NCBI RefSeq assembly: GCF_000282335.1
Contig: NZ_AKJM01000182.1
Location: 48,106-112,105 of the forward strand
Source: Pseudomonas sp. GM48
GTDB lineage: Bacteria; Pseudomonadota; Gammaproteobacteria; Pseudomonadales; Pseudomonadaceae
Reading direction: 5' to 3'
DNA length: 64,000 nt
Made by a program: the position numbers and the translations under genes. A model generated the notes under the pieces. It had not been told where the DNA came from. It saw only the letters and a program-made list of their open reading frames with translations, and searched no databases. This document shows, one piece after another, positions 19,107 through 27,230 of this stretch; the first letter of the stretch is position 1, and each line of letters opens with the position of its first letter.

Positions 19107-19922
19107 GTGACTGGGTACAATTTTGTCGTTGACAGGCGATACACGAAGGACGATATCTATCGTATTTGTAGGGTTCCAGTCGAAAAACAGAAGGGAAACT
19201 GGAACACCGGATATACCAACTGGCAAGGAGATTGGTTCATATTCTGCAACATAGGAGCCGCCGGGCGAACCGGTCACGACTACAATAACCGATTCGAAGA
19301 CAGCCAATTGCACTGGTACGGAAAGACTAGATCACACCTCGGTCAAAGCACCATTCGGAGTATGCTAAGACCACCTGGCAAGATACATGTCTTCTACCGT
19401 ACCGATGATAGAAGCCCATTTAATTATGTGGGTGCGGCTACTGCAGTAGCGTATAAAAATACCATCCCCGTCCAAATAACATGGGGGTTTCAGGAATCAA
19501 ATAAGCCTTTCTCATCTGTTCAGTCTGACAGCCAGGGTGTTTGTGCATCAGAGCCCCTTGAAGGAGGAGAGACACAATTCCCCGAGGAAATCATAAATCC
19601 TGGTGTTTATTCAGAGGGGGCGGTAAAACAGATTTCGGTTAATGCCTATGAGCGAAGCGCAAAGGCAATAGCTGCATGCAAAATACACTATGGCGCAACT
19701 TGCTTCGTTTGCGGGTTTGATTTTGGGAAGGTGTATGGCGAAATTGGAAGAGGGTATATCCACATCCACCACTTAACGCAGATTGCAGACGTTGGCAGAA
19801 AATATGAAGTTGACCCGGTAAAGGATCTGCGCCCTGTTTGCCCAAACTGTCACGCCATGCTCCATCAAAAGCGTCCGCCCCTTAGCATTGAAGAGCTGAA
19901 ATCGCTACTAATTCGCAGCTAA
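19107..19922 (+). CDS. HNH endonuclease with DUF3427-like N-terminal domain
   Basis: This 271-residue protein starts at GTG behind AAGGGAGTGG. Residues 10-115 (YTKDDIYRICRVP, GRTGHDYNNRF) resemble the DUF3427-type module found near helicases and restriction enzymes. Residues about 200-260 form a zinc HNH nuclease (CFVCGFDF, IHIHHLTQ, DLRPVCPNCHAMLH), close to the McrA-type modification-dependent restriction enzymes. It probably cleaves DNA, perhaps DNA with modified bases. It follows the helicase gene at 16218-18854 and may act with it. The nuclease call is firm; the DUF3427 label and target are less sure. Confidence 0.8.
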   Translation: MTGYNFVVDRRYTKDDIYRICRVPVEKQKGNWNTGYTNWQGDWFIFCNIGAAGRTGHDYNNRFEDSQLHWYGKTRSHLGQSTIRSMLRPPGKIHVFYRTDDRSPFNYVGAATAVAYKNTIPVQITWGFQESNKPFSSVQSDSQGVCASEPLEGGETQFPEEIINPGVYSEGAVKQISVNAYERSAKAIAACKIHYGATCFVCGFDFGKVYGEIGRGYIHIHHLTQIADVGRKYEVDPVKDLRPVCPNCHAMLHQKRPPLSIEELKSLLIRS

Positions 19923-20108
19923 CAACTCACCGCTGGCACGACAGCCCTGACGGGCAGCGGCCTTGATTCAGCCGTTAGCAAACCCGCATTGTGCAGCCTC
20001 CAAATGACCGCTTTTGGCGATTGTTGCCCGTTGTCAATGGCTGAAGGCAGTCTGTGTATGCCGTCAACGGACGAATTAAGCAGCGCGCCTTGTGACCCGC
20101 AGACGAAG
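19923..20108. other. Intergenic, no gene seen
   Basis: GC-balanced sequence between the HNH gene and a convergent small gene. There is no clear terminator, and one TGACCGCTTTTGGCGA segment of the kind common in Pseudomonas intergenic debris. Confidence 0.3.
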
Positions 20109-20318
20109 TCACTCCGGCGCCATCAGCACCGCGAGTGTCATATTGATAAACTCTTCGTTCCTACTGATTGCTTCTAAGGCGCCGCGAACGTTATCGGCGA
20201 CTTCTGCGGATCCGCGCTGCTCGACCCAGAGTGTTAGCTCCATGATGGCAGCCTCGAGGGCGAGTTGGTTTTGATTGATCTTGAAAAGCAGGGAAGGGAG
20301 CAGGTCTGAATTAGGCAT
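20109..20318 (-). CDS. Small hypothetical protein, 69 residues
   Basis: The ATG at 20318 follows a strong GGAGGAAAAC site, which decides the start over the longer frame to 20384. The product is one or two amphipathic helices (LLPSLLFKINQNQLALEAAI, then LEAISRNEEFINMTLAVLM). Soluble, with no motif I recognise. Small genes of this kind are common in Pseudomonas islands. Confidence 0.55.
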   Translation of the reverse strand: MPNSDLLPSLLFKINQNQLALEAAIMELTLWVEQRGSAEVADNVRGALEAISRNEEFINMTLAVLMAPE

Positions 20319-20484
20319 TAGTTTTCCTCCATGAGAGGACAGCGTAGCAGCAGGAAAATTTGAGGCGACCAATTGTCTATACATTACGATCAGAGCCCAT
20401 TCAAAGGCGCGTTACCTGAGTTTTACATCGTCGGCTGTGAAAGTCCGTTCAGCATTAACTAGGGATTGCGCTACTGATCGTCAA

Positions 20485-21672
20485 TTACTCAGACCACCAA
20501 CCTTTCTCTACTTGTCCGTAGTGTGAACCACTGAACCAGCTTTCTATCTGTACGTCCAAGGTGGTGATTAATGGCACATTCTCCTGCAGAGGATCCAGGA
20601 GATCAGCCTGCTTGCGAGCCCAATCGATCCAGGGTTGTGCCATCTCTGGGTCTGCTGATGGGGCAATTTTCAGCCGATCTTCTACCGCTTTTATGAAGGC
20701 TCGTAAGCGCTCGGCGCGCTCCCATCGCTCTGTATGTTTAACGAGGCTTAGTCTGAGGCGACGTTGAGTTTCTGTGGTACGGGCTCGTTCAAGACGTCGT
20801 CTTTCATCTTCAGCCCATTCACGATCTCTTGCCTCCTCTTTCTCTCGGAGGTCCTTGATAGAAAATGATGCGGAACTCAAGCCCGCCAGGATGCTAGATA
20901 GTTTTTTCTCTAGCGGTGCGGTCTTGGTGTCCTTCCAGTTTTTCCGTTCTCCGTAATCCATCCGCGCTTCGATCTGAAACGTCAGTTCACCCGTTGAGGT
21001 CCATTCAAACTGCGGGCTTCGCAGGGACATGAAATTAGGCTCCCATGGAGCACCAGGGCGGCGTTTTGGGGGCGGTGGTGGTATCGGGTGTTTGTCTAAT
21101 CGCTCCATGAGTCGCACGGCTATGGGCTCATCGTTGACCGTGACGATTGTTTTTCCTTCAGCGTTGATCTTCCATGAATAACCTTCAGCCTCACCCTCTT
21201 TGATCAGTGCATCAAAAAGGATTGCGCAGCGTTCGATCAATGTCGACGAGACCATCACATTCAAGACACGCTTGCCCGCGTAATCGAGGTAACCCTCCTT
21301 GAGCTTCGACGCTTCTGCAGTCTTTAGCCATTGGCTCATTAGCGCGTGAGGCTCAGTCAATTGAGAGGGGGCTGCAATCGTTCGCCGGGTTACTGGTGAG
21401 TTCGAATCAGTGCCAGTCTTGCCGGGCAGAGTGTCACGGTCGAGAACCTGGAATCGGACCTTGCCTTCGATCTGAGGAGGCTTGGGTTTGCGTTGTCGCT
21501 GCTTTTCCGATTTTGCCCAGTGGCCACGGCCAGGGAGAGGGATGCCGGCTTTGCGGCAAGCTTTGGCGACGGCGACGTCGGAAACACCAATGTCGTGGGC
21601 CAATTTGACCATGGGCGTTTGCCATACTTTTTCGAACAGTTCCGCAACGGTGAAGCTCACGAATGTGTACAT
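20485..21672 (-). CDS. Hypothetical protein with N-terminal helix-turn-helix
   Basis: This protein has about 395 residues. The ATG at 21672 has AAAGGTGA at good spacing; a GTG at 21684 is the alternative. Residues about 8-50 (ELFEKVWQTPMVKLAHDIGVS then DVAVAKACRKAGIPLPGRGHW) form a helix-turn-helix of the kind found at the front of many uncharacterised island proteins. A proline run (about 205-215) and a long charged coiled helix (about 270-330) follow. It lies directly downstream of integrase A on the same strand, 91 bases away, so it may be cotranscribed with it. A role in element regulation or DNA binding is possible. No function is known to me. Confidence 0.65.
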   Translation of the reverse strand: MYTFVSFTVAELFEKVWQTPMVKLAHDIGVSDVAVAKACRKAGIPLPGRGHWAKSEKQRQRKPKPPQIEGKVRFQVLDRDTLPGKTGTDSNSPVTRRTIAAPSQLTEPHALMSQWLKTAEASKLKEGYLDYAGKRVLNVMVSSTLIERCAILFDALIKEGEAEGYSWKINAEGKTIVTVNDEPIAVRLMERLDKHPIPPPPPKRRPGAPWEPNFMSLRSPQFEWTSTGELTFQIEARMDYGERKNWKDTKTAPLEKKLSSILAGLSSASFSIKDLREKEEARDREWAEDERRRLERARTTETQRRLRLSLVKHTERWERAERLRAFIKAVEDRLKIAPSADPEMAQPWIDWARKQADLLDPLQENVPLITTLDVQIESWFSGSHYGQVEKGWWSE

Positions 21673-21763
21673 GCAGTCTGTCACCTTTGCTTATCGCGAA
21701 TTTAAGGTCACAACACGGGTTGTCGCGGATGTTAAATTCCGGAGAGCTCTGGGTGCAACAGCC

Positions 21764-23218
21764 CTATGAGGGTGTCAGCGTCTCTGTCGCCGCGTACGCT
21801 GGAAAAGACAACATCGACTCGTTTGGCGTGTGCTCGTAAGTTGAGGACAGCACGGCACTGAGTCGATCGCCCAACAGGTTCCAGGCACACTTCTTCTCTT
21901 CGGCATAGTCGTGATGCAGGTAATGGCGCCTCACCCGCGAGCCCGCCAGCACATGGTTTTGGCAGCGGTCGATGACGTCCAGGTTGACCCCCAAAGCCTG
22001 CATCATGGTCGCGCCCGTGCGGCGCAGATCATGCGGCGTCCAGTCGCCGTTTTGGCCGTCGGCAAGGACCAGCGTGTCGTCGTGACGCCGTCTTGAGAGG
22101 GCCTTGCGGTTTTTGAACCGGGCTTGGCGATCGCCGACCTGTTTACTCACCACCTTTACGTCCACATGCCCATCATCCTGCTTGTTCGGAAAGCACCACT
22201 GGGAGTCTCCCGTCAGGGTCTTGAGTTCCTGAAAGAAATGCAGGGCGAAGGGGGAGAGGAAGACATGGTGGTCCTGTTTCTTGCCCCGGGTGCCTTTGAC
22301 GTTCTCGCTGGGGAGGAACCAGGTCTGCTGGTCCAGATCGACATTTTTCCATTCGGCCTGCAGCAACTCGCCAATCCGGCACAGGGTGCCCAGGCTGATC
22401 CAAAGCGCGAGTTGAGTTTCTTTTTTTAACGGTCGAATGCCGTCGTACTTTTGACCAGCGGGGAGGGCGTTGTAATCGGCGGTCATTTGCTGGAAGCGGT
22501 CGTGCAGTTCCAACAGCTCAGCCGGGGAAAGGATGCGGCTTCTTTCCGCTTCGTAGTCGGCAGGGATCAACGGGGAGATGTCGACCAGTTCAGTCGGATC
22601 ACCCTCAACCAGTAGCGCCCGCCAAGGTTGGCGCTTTCTAGCCCAGCTGAACATCTGGGTGAGGTCGGCGAAGAAGCTGATGGCTTGCCGGTGAGCGCCG
22701 CGGTTGACCACGGCCCGGATCAGCGCCCGAACATCATGCTCGGACACACTGCTGACCGCTGTCTTGCCGAGTGCTGGGTAAAGGTCCTTATTAAAGCGTC
22801 GTTGCAACTCGGCATTGCCGTCTTTGCGCGCGACGCCATCCAGCAGCCAAGCCTTGGCCAGATCCTGGACGGTCAGCGTTTGGACCTTCGTCGTTTTTAC
22901 TTGTTCAGCCTCTACGTTAGCAGCGGCGTATGCCTGTGCCTTGGCGGTTTTCTTGTGTTCGTTGGGATTGATCTGCTCATCAATGAGTGCCCTGGCCTGG
23001 TTACGCGCCTTACGGATGTCCGTCAGGGATTTGCGCGGCCATGAGCCGCAGGAGTACTCTTTGTTCTGGTCGCCCCACCGATAGCGATAAAAAAAGCTGA
23101 CCGACACACCGTCCTTACGGACGGAGATTCGACCGGCGAGATTGCCATCCTCCCTGAGGATCCGGCCGGCATCATTGGCGGTCAGCGACTCGAGTTCCTT
23201 GATGGTGATTTTGGCCAT
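21764..23218 (-). CDS. Tyrosine recombinase, integrase A (intact)
   Basis: This 484-residue phage/P4-type integrase joins an island to its attachment site. The ATG at 23218 (MAKITIKELESL) is preferred; the frame to 23299 adds an unlikely leader. Residues 1-90 form the arm-binding DUF4102-type domain (WPRKSLTDIRKAR), then a core-binding helix domain, then the catalytic domain. That domain shows Arg in TLCRIGELL, HDLRRTG (H-x-x-R) and the tyrosine in RRHYLHHDY. The start lies 170 bases from a tRNA 3' fragment at 23390-23423, its probable attachment site. Degraded relatives occur at 991-1260, 48121-48158 and 57735-58199, so this family has acted repeatedly here. Confidence 0.92.
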   Translation of the reverse strand: MAKITIKELESLTANDAGRILREDGNLAGRISVRKDGVSVSFFYRYRWGDQNKEYSCGSWPRKSLTDIRKARNQARALIDEQINPNEHKKTAKAQAYAAANVEAEQVKTTKVQTLTVQDLAKAWLLDGVARKDGNAELQRRFNKDLYPALGKTAVSSVSEHDVRALIRAVVNRGAHRQAISFFADLTQMFSWARKRQPWRALLVEGDPTELVDISPLIPADYEAERSRILSPAELLELHDRFQQMTADYNALPAGQKYDGIRPLKKETQLALWISLGTLCRIGELLQAEWKNVDLDQQTWFLPSENVKGTRGKKQDHHVFLSPFALHFFQELKTLTGDSQWCFPNKQDDGHVDVKVVSKQVGDRQARFKNRKALSRRRHDDTLVLADGQNGDWTPHDLRRTGATMMQALGVNLDVIDRCQNHVLAGSRVRRHYLHHDYAEEKKCAWNLLGDRLSAVLSSTYEHTPNESMLSFPAYAATETLTPS

Positions 23219-23389
23219 AAAATGGGTTCCCCCTACTTTTACCCCCACAAAAACGTCGGCTCTTGATGGACGTTCCTGGACTCTCGTAGAGCAGAACACC
23301 GCTGGAGCTCAAGTAAATACTAGCTTGAAAAAATCCAGAGTAAAATTTTGGAATCTTTCAAGAAGTATGAAAAAGGAGATGGGGTGCTA

Positions 23390-23423
23390 GGGGTCGAGTG
23401 TTCGAATCACTCCGTCCCGACCA
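23390..23423 (+). other. Attachment site: 3' fragment of a tRNA gene (probably tRNA-Pro)
   Basis: The sequence contains a complete T-arm (GAGTG-TTCGAAT-CACTC), the 3' acceptor strand CGTCCCG, discriminator A and CCA. The 5' half and anticodon arm are missing, so this is a duplicated 3' end left by site-specific integration. The acceptor would start with C1 pairing G72, which is typical of bacterial tRNA-Pro; I recall the CGG isoacceptor matching this arm. It sits between two integrase genes that both could use it. Confidence 0.75.
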
Positions 23424-23432
23424 TATTTCGTA

Positions 23433-23470
23433 AGGGGATCAAGCACTTAGCGGCTTGATCCTCTTTCTCG
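23433..23470 (+). terminator. Terminator of the original tRNA transcript
   Basis: A 12-base-pair stem (AGGGGATCAAGC with GCTTGATCCTCT, one wobble pair) and an eight-base loop are followed by a T-rich run. It lies ten bases past the CCA of the tRNA fragment and probably travelled with it. Confidence 0.75.
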
Positions 23471-23480
23471 TTTCAGGTCT

Positions 23481-23511
23481 GCGCAAAACCCGCGCAAAAC
23501 TGGCGCAAAAC
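23481..23511 (+). repeat. Three phased GCGCAAAAC direct repeats
   Basis: GCGCAAAAC occurs at 23481, 23492 and 23503, exactly 11 bases apart, so all three face one side of the helix. The array sits between the attachment site and the end of integrase B. Candidate arm-type binding sites for that integrase or its excisionase. Confidence 0.55.
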
Positions 23512-24626
23512 TACCCGGTGATTTCGCTGATATTTAGGTCCGGAATTGCCTCGGACCAGACGATTTCCTCGTGGTCCCGCTGGTAGTTTTTGGTCATGCT
23601 TTCGCTCGAATGGCCTGCGATTTTCTGCCCATCCTTTCCGGCTTTCTTGTACAGGTGCAGCGACAGCGCCCGCACTTCATGGAAGCCTGGCATCTCCTCT
23701 TCCTTCCACCCCTTGTAGCATTCCGCCGCTTCCCGGGCGTCCTTGAACGCTCGAGTCAAATACCTCTCTTCAATCTTTGTCCAATGGTCCTTGGTCTGCG
23801 CCTGCTTTTGTTTCAGGCGATCAGGCTTGCGGTGAACCAGGTATGGGGAAGCAATATCGTCCCGGCATCGACTGATGACTGCCTGCAACTCCGCGGTCAC
23901 CCGAAAGCGAATCCACGCTGCATCGCTGGCCTTGGCCGTTTTCTTCTGCACTACGTACAGGTAACCCTCCCGAACGCCATCGAAGCGCATGTCGAGGATG
24001 TCGGTTCGGCGCTGGGCGGTAATCAGGGCCAAGTCGATTGCGTTCTGCAGCCAGGTTGGAGACTTCTCTCGTATGGCTTTCAGTCCCTCGACGGTATGCC
24101 GCTTGCGCAGCTTCTTCTCGATGCGATTGATCGTGCTCGCCGCGGGGTTGTCCGGGCACAGGCCTTTGGCCGCCGCGTGGTTGAAGATGTCAGTCAGCAG
24201 AGCGCGGCACTGGTTGGCCGTGCGTGGGGTGAGAGCGTCGAGCATTTCCGCGACCATGCGTATCGATATTTGGTCGACGGCCTTGCCCTCGAATTGCTTG
24301 CGGAAGCGCCGGAAGTGCACCGCGTACAGATTGAGCGTGCCCTTGGCCAGCTCGCGCGGCGGCAATACATCAGCTTCGTACCTATCGAGGAAGGTGGCGA
24401 ACGATTGGGATGAAGCGGTCAACACGGAGCCGACAAGGTCAGCGCCGCGCATAAACTCTAGGTTCAACTGCTTCGCTGCGTCGATCGCCTTGATGCGGTC
24501 GGTGCCGAACTGAAACCACTTCCCGTCGGTAGGCCGCCGGTAGCGATAGGTCGATCGCCGCGCATCGAAGTAAAGGTTCTGCGGAAGGCTCTTGTTCGCA
24601 GTGTTGCGCGGCCTTGGCGCCATCAT
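23511..24626 (-). CDS. Tyrosine recombinase, integrase B (phage type)
   Basis: This 371-residue prophage integrase is unrelated in detail to integrase A. Residues 1-60 form an arm-binding segment (NLYFDARRSTYRYRRPTDGKW), residues about 75-170 the SAM-like core-binding domain (LDRYEADVLPPRELAKGTL), and the rest the catalytic domain. Catalytic motifs are ITAQRRTDIL (Arg), FHEVRALSLHLY (H-x-x-R), and GHSSESMTKNYQRD (His and Tyr). It reads toward the tRNA fragment and stops 88 bases from it. The start overlaps the stop of the excisionase gene (ATGA), so the two are coupled. A piece of a close relative is fused into the chimera at 58200-58300. Confidence 0.92.
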   Translation of the reverse strand: MMAPRPRNTANKSLPQNLYFDARRSTYRYRRPTDGKWFQFGTDRIKAIDAAKQLNLEFMRGADLVGSVLTASSQSFATFLDRYEADVLPPRELAKGTLNLYAVHFRRFRKQFEGKAVDQISIRMVAEMLDALTPRTANQCRALLTDIFNHAAAKGLCPDNPAASTINRIEKKLRKRHTVEGLKAIREKSPTWLQNAIDLALITAQRRTDILDMRFDGVREGYLYVVQKKTAKASDAAWIRFRVTAELQAVISRCRDDIASPYLVHRKPDRLKQKQAQTKDHWTKIEERYLTRAFKDAREAAECYKGWKEEEMPGFHEVRALSLHLYKKAGKDGQKIAGHSSESMTKNYQRDHEEIVWSEAIPDLNISEITG

Positions 24627-24835
24627 GCAGCTCCTTTCAATACCATTGCCACCAGGTCGTTACCGCCTGACCGGTTGAATGCAGTCCAGTCAACGTACCA
24701 GAGTTTCCCGATCTGCTCGCCGGGCACCATGCCGTTGCGGATGTGATTGCGAATAGCCTGAGGGCAGGGCGGGGTTCCGTTCTCTCCCCAGCGCCGGCGC
24801 TGAAACTCGCTGATCTTTATCAGTTCTCGCTTCAT
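24623..24835 (-). CDS. Excisionase-like DNA-binding protein
   Basis: This 70-residue protein overlaps integrase B by four bases and the methyltransferase remnant by four bases. The order KISEFQRRRWGENG..CPQAIRNHIRNG..PGEQIGKLWYVDW is that of the DUF1233/Xis family of small winged-helix excisionases, which steer phage integrases toward excision. The coupled overlap with integrase B supports this role. Confidence 0.8.
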   Translation of the reverse strand: MKRELIKISEFQRRRWGENGTPPCPQAIRNHIRNGMVPGEQIGKLWYVDWTAFNRSGGNDLVAMVLKGAA

Positions 24836-25206
24836 TGATTACCTCTGCCCTGGTAGGGCGTAGATGGTTTATGCCGCGCGTGGCGGCAAAAGGAAGGGAT
24901 CAGATGATTGCGGTCAGTGTCTGACTGCCGTCGGCATGGGTAGTGGTCATGTGCATCGGCAATCCGCAAGTACTCACGCCAGAGCGGTTCGAAAGGGATG
25001 ACTACATCCCATGCGCACTGGGTTGTGCCATAGGGAAGATCGGCCAGCACCATGTCGACGCTGGCATCAGCCAGGCGCTCGTTGATGTAGGTGGTGTAGT
25101 CGTGACGCTTGAGCACCGCTTTGAACAAGTGGGCGATGTAACCGCGGCCGCCTGCTGAGGTTGAAAGGTCAAACTTAGGATCGATGGCTTGGTTTTCTGT
25201 GGGCAT
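24832..25206 (-). pseudogene. Truncated phage DNA methyltransferase
   Basis: Residues about 50-85 read VDMVLADLPYGTTQCAWD then FEPLWREYLRIA. This is catalytic motif IV (here DLPY) and the following helix of phage N4/N6 DNA methyltransferases. After LRIA the sequence loses similarity and ends at 124 residues. Motif I for S-adenosylmethionine binding and the target-recognition part are not visible. Full enzymes have about 200 residues or more, so this is an internally deleted remnant, though the frame is still open and overlaps the excisionase gene. Confidence 0.6.
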
Positions 25207-25254
25207 GGGGCGACCTATGCCGGGTCATGCCCGGGCGGTGGAGAGGGTGGATTC

Positions 25255-25414
25255 GTGGATAAAACCCAAGAGGAACTGCAGTTCGCGGCCTGCAAAAATT
25301 CGGCTATCAACCAAGCCGGAGCGGTACCGCATGAAAAGACTGACTGAGTGGATAAACCTGATCGCAGCCGTGATACGCCTGATCTACGCGATTAGTCGTA
25401 CTGGCTGGCTTTGA
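25255..25414 (+). CDS. One or two possible micro-genes
   Basis: A 30-codon frame (25255-25347) starts at GTG behind GGAGAGGGTGG and reads TQEELQFAACKNSAINQAG in its centre. A second, 27-codon frame (25331-25414, ATG start) overlaps it and encodes a hydrophobic helix (INLIAAVIRLIYAIS). Either may be a small phage protein; the first has the better ribosome site. Neither can be confirmed by eye. Confidence 0.3.
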
Positions 25415-25447
25415 GCTACGATGCGGCCTCCTCAATAGGATCACCAC

Positions 25448-25705
25448 ATGACCAAGCACGATATTTATGACGAGCACGAAGGCTTTCGGCTCTGGAACTA
25501 CATGGAGTGCGAAACGCTGGAGAGCGGCCAGGAGGTCTGGCGGATCAACGTCGAGGTGAAGCGTGTTGATGAGGTGGTGATTCCGGTAGGGGCTGGTGAC
25601 CAGACTTACTCTGACCGTGGGCTGGCGCAGGTGGCTGGTCGGGAGCTGGGAGCTAAACTGGCGGCGGAATGGCTTAATACTTTTGACGCAGAAGCATCTT
25701 GTTGA
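25448..25705 (+). CDS. Hypothetical prophage protein, 85 residues
   Basis: ATG at 25448. Acidic, soluble and probably alpha/beta (EVWRINVEVKRVDEVVIPVG, then a helix QVAGRELGAKLAAEWLNTF). Its place among integrase, excisionase and YfdQ-like genes suggests a phage early-region gene. I do not know the family. Confidence 0.55.
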   Translation: MTKHDIYDEHEGFRLWNYMECETLESGQEVWRINVEVKRVDEVVIPVGAGDQTYSDRGLAQVAGRELGAKLAAEWLNTFDAEASC

Positions 25706-25895
25706 AATGACGTCTAATCACGGCCTTGGTTTCGGTGCCGCTCGAGATATTTCCATGAGATGTCTGCTTAAGTTTGAATCTCAGATATGATAGGTGCAGG
25801 TTATTTTTTGGGTGGCGTTCGGCTATCATTCCGCGCCTGAGTCAGCAGTCCGTCGCGGAGCGACATGGGGCGTCAACGAGGGTGGTATCGTAACA

Positions 25896-26234
25896 ATGGC
25901 GCAAGACAAGAAGCCGGGTGCTGAAAAGCGAAAAACCACCATCGTCATCAATGAACGCCTAAAAATTCCGGATGACGAAGGAAATGGGCAGCTAAGGATT
26001 TTGGTTACTCAGTATGATGATGGTACTGTGTGTTCGTACAGCTATGCTTATATCAACAGAAGTATCTGTTCTGAAGATAACGGCCGCGTTTTAGGGTATG
26101 ACAATAAACACGGTCAGGATCATAAGCACTTCATGGGGAACATTACTCCTGTGAAATTTGTCTCATTGAAACAGATTAGTGATCTTTTCAAAGCAGAATG
26201 GACGAAGTACCGAACCATGAGGAAAGCAGAATGA
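25896..26234 (+). CDS. DUF6516-like putative toxin
   Basis: This 112-residue protein starts at ATG 25896 behind GAGGGTGG. The order YSYAYINRS, GRVLGYDNKHGQDHKHFMG, PVKFVS and SDLFKAEW matches the DUF6516 family (Y-D-N-x-H-G-x-x-H-x-H core), annotated as the toxin of some type II toxin-antitoxin pairs. The histidine-rich centre could be catalytic. The stop overlaps the start of the next gene by ATGA, as in toxin-antitoxin operons. Toxicity is inference from the family. Confidence 0.6.
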   Translation: MAQDKKPGAEKRKTTIVINERLKIPDDEGNGQLRILVTQYDDGTVCSYSYAYINRSICSEDNGRVLGYDNKHGQDHKHFMGNITPVKFVSLKQISDLFKAEWTKYRTMRKAE

Positions 26235-26914
26235 AAATCGTAAGGCATGAGACCGAGAGCGATTTTTTTGACCGTATCGAAGCGCTAGCCCTCAAAGTGG
26301 ATAAGGGAGAGCGCATCGAGCCTCATGAAGGTATTAGCTTTGAAAGCGCCGAGGAAATGTCGACTTTTCTGAAAACTGAAAATGACGCTGTGGTTGTCAT
26401 ATCGTCATCAGAGGTAAGAAAGCCGAGTAAGTCTTCTAAGAAAGCTGCAGTTGGCCTGAAGTCACGAATAAAGAAAGGTGTGGTTTGCATTCAACCGCTA
26501 GCTCGCAGTATTGATAATAATAAGGCTATTCAATGTTATTATGAAGGGGCTACGGCGCATTTTGATTATCTTAGAAAGACCTTTCTTAAAGGGTTGCCCA
26601 AGAGGTTTGAGACGGCTGGGTTAGTTCGGCATATACATCCCTTACGCGCAATGATTGCCCGCCATGATCGAGAAATTGTGAACCTAAACTCTTTAAGTAT
26701 TTCCCATTTTGAGGAAACGTCTATTCATGAGGGGCTGTTGTTGTTGTACACAGTCGCAATGGAGGTTGAGTCTTTGCTTGCAGTAGAAGATCGTGGTGAA
26801 GAACATTTCATCGTAGAATCAAAGGCTTACAATGATTGGTCGGCTGAGTTCTCCCATAATGATATTGTCGGTGAACTTGTCGCTTATCAGCATAGCAAGA
26901 GCGTTGCTGGTTGA
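26231..26914 (+). CDS. Putative antitoxin-like N-terminus fused to an unknown domain
   Basis: This 227-residue protein is coupled to the DUF6516-like gene by ATGA. Residues 1-52 (KIVRHETESDFFDRIEALAL, then GERIEPHEGISFESAEEM) resemble the front of HVO_A0114-type antitoxins that partner DUF6516 proteins. The helix-turn-helix normally expected next (LTPKRW..) is absent. Instead there is a lysine-rich linker (65-90) and an unrelated, mostly helical domain of about 130 residues. It is either a diverged antitoxin with a new domain or a recombinant gene. Confidence 0.5.
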   Translation: MKIVRHETESDFFDRIEALALKVDKGERIEPHEGISFESAEEMSTFLKTENDAVVVISSSEVRKPSKSSKKAAVGLKSRIKKGVVCIQPLARSIDNNKAIQCYYEGATAHFDYLRKTFLKGLPKRFETAGLVRHIHPLRAMIARHDREIVNLNSLSISHFEETSIHEGLLLLYTVAMEVESLLAVEDRGEEHFIVESKAYNDWSAEFSHNDIVGELVAYQHSKSVAG

Positions 26915-27230
26915 GTTTTTCTGAGTTGGCTGGATAGTAATTCGGCCAACAAACCAGGTTTGATTGTTTTCCTTGTTTTCCTTGTTTTTTGTGCTGGGTA
27001 AAGTTTTTTAATGCGAGCCAGCCTGTTAATTTTTTAGGTTGCCTTGCAATGCACTTAAATTTTAAGTCGTGCAAATTCCTACAGTTCAACTTGTTTTTTA
27101 TGATGCTCTCTGCCGTGGCAATGAGTGCTAAACCCTATTCATTCTATGCCAATCAAGCGGCTTTATTTTGGGGGATAGCCCATATAGTCTGGTCGAACAC
27201 CGCACGTGACGATGGCATGCAAAGAAATCG
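26915..27230. other. AT-rich intergenic region
   Basis: T-rich sequence with tandem TTTTCCTTG units (about 26965-26990). A weak frame starting near 27126 (SAKPYSFYANQAALFWG) has no good ribosome site and runs into the opposing YfdQ-like gene, so I do not call it. Confidence 0.3.

Noticed and set aside
23571..24413. 280-residue plus-strand frame opposite integrase B
   Set aside because: The minus strand carries all catalytic motifs of a tyrosine recombinase; this frame has no recognisable features.
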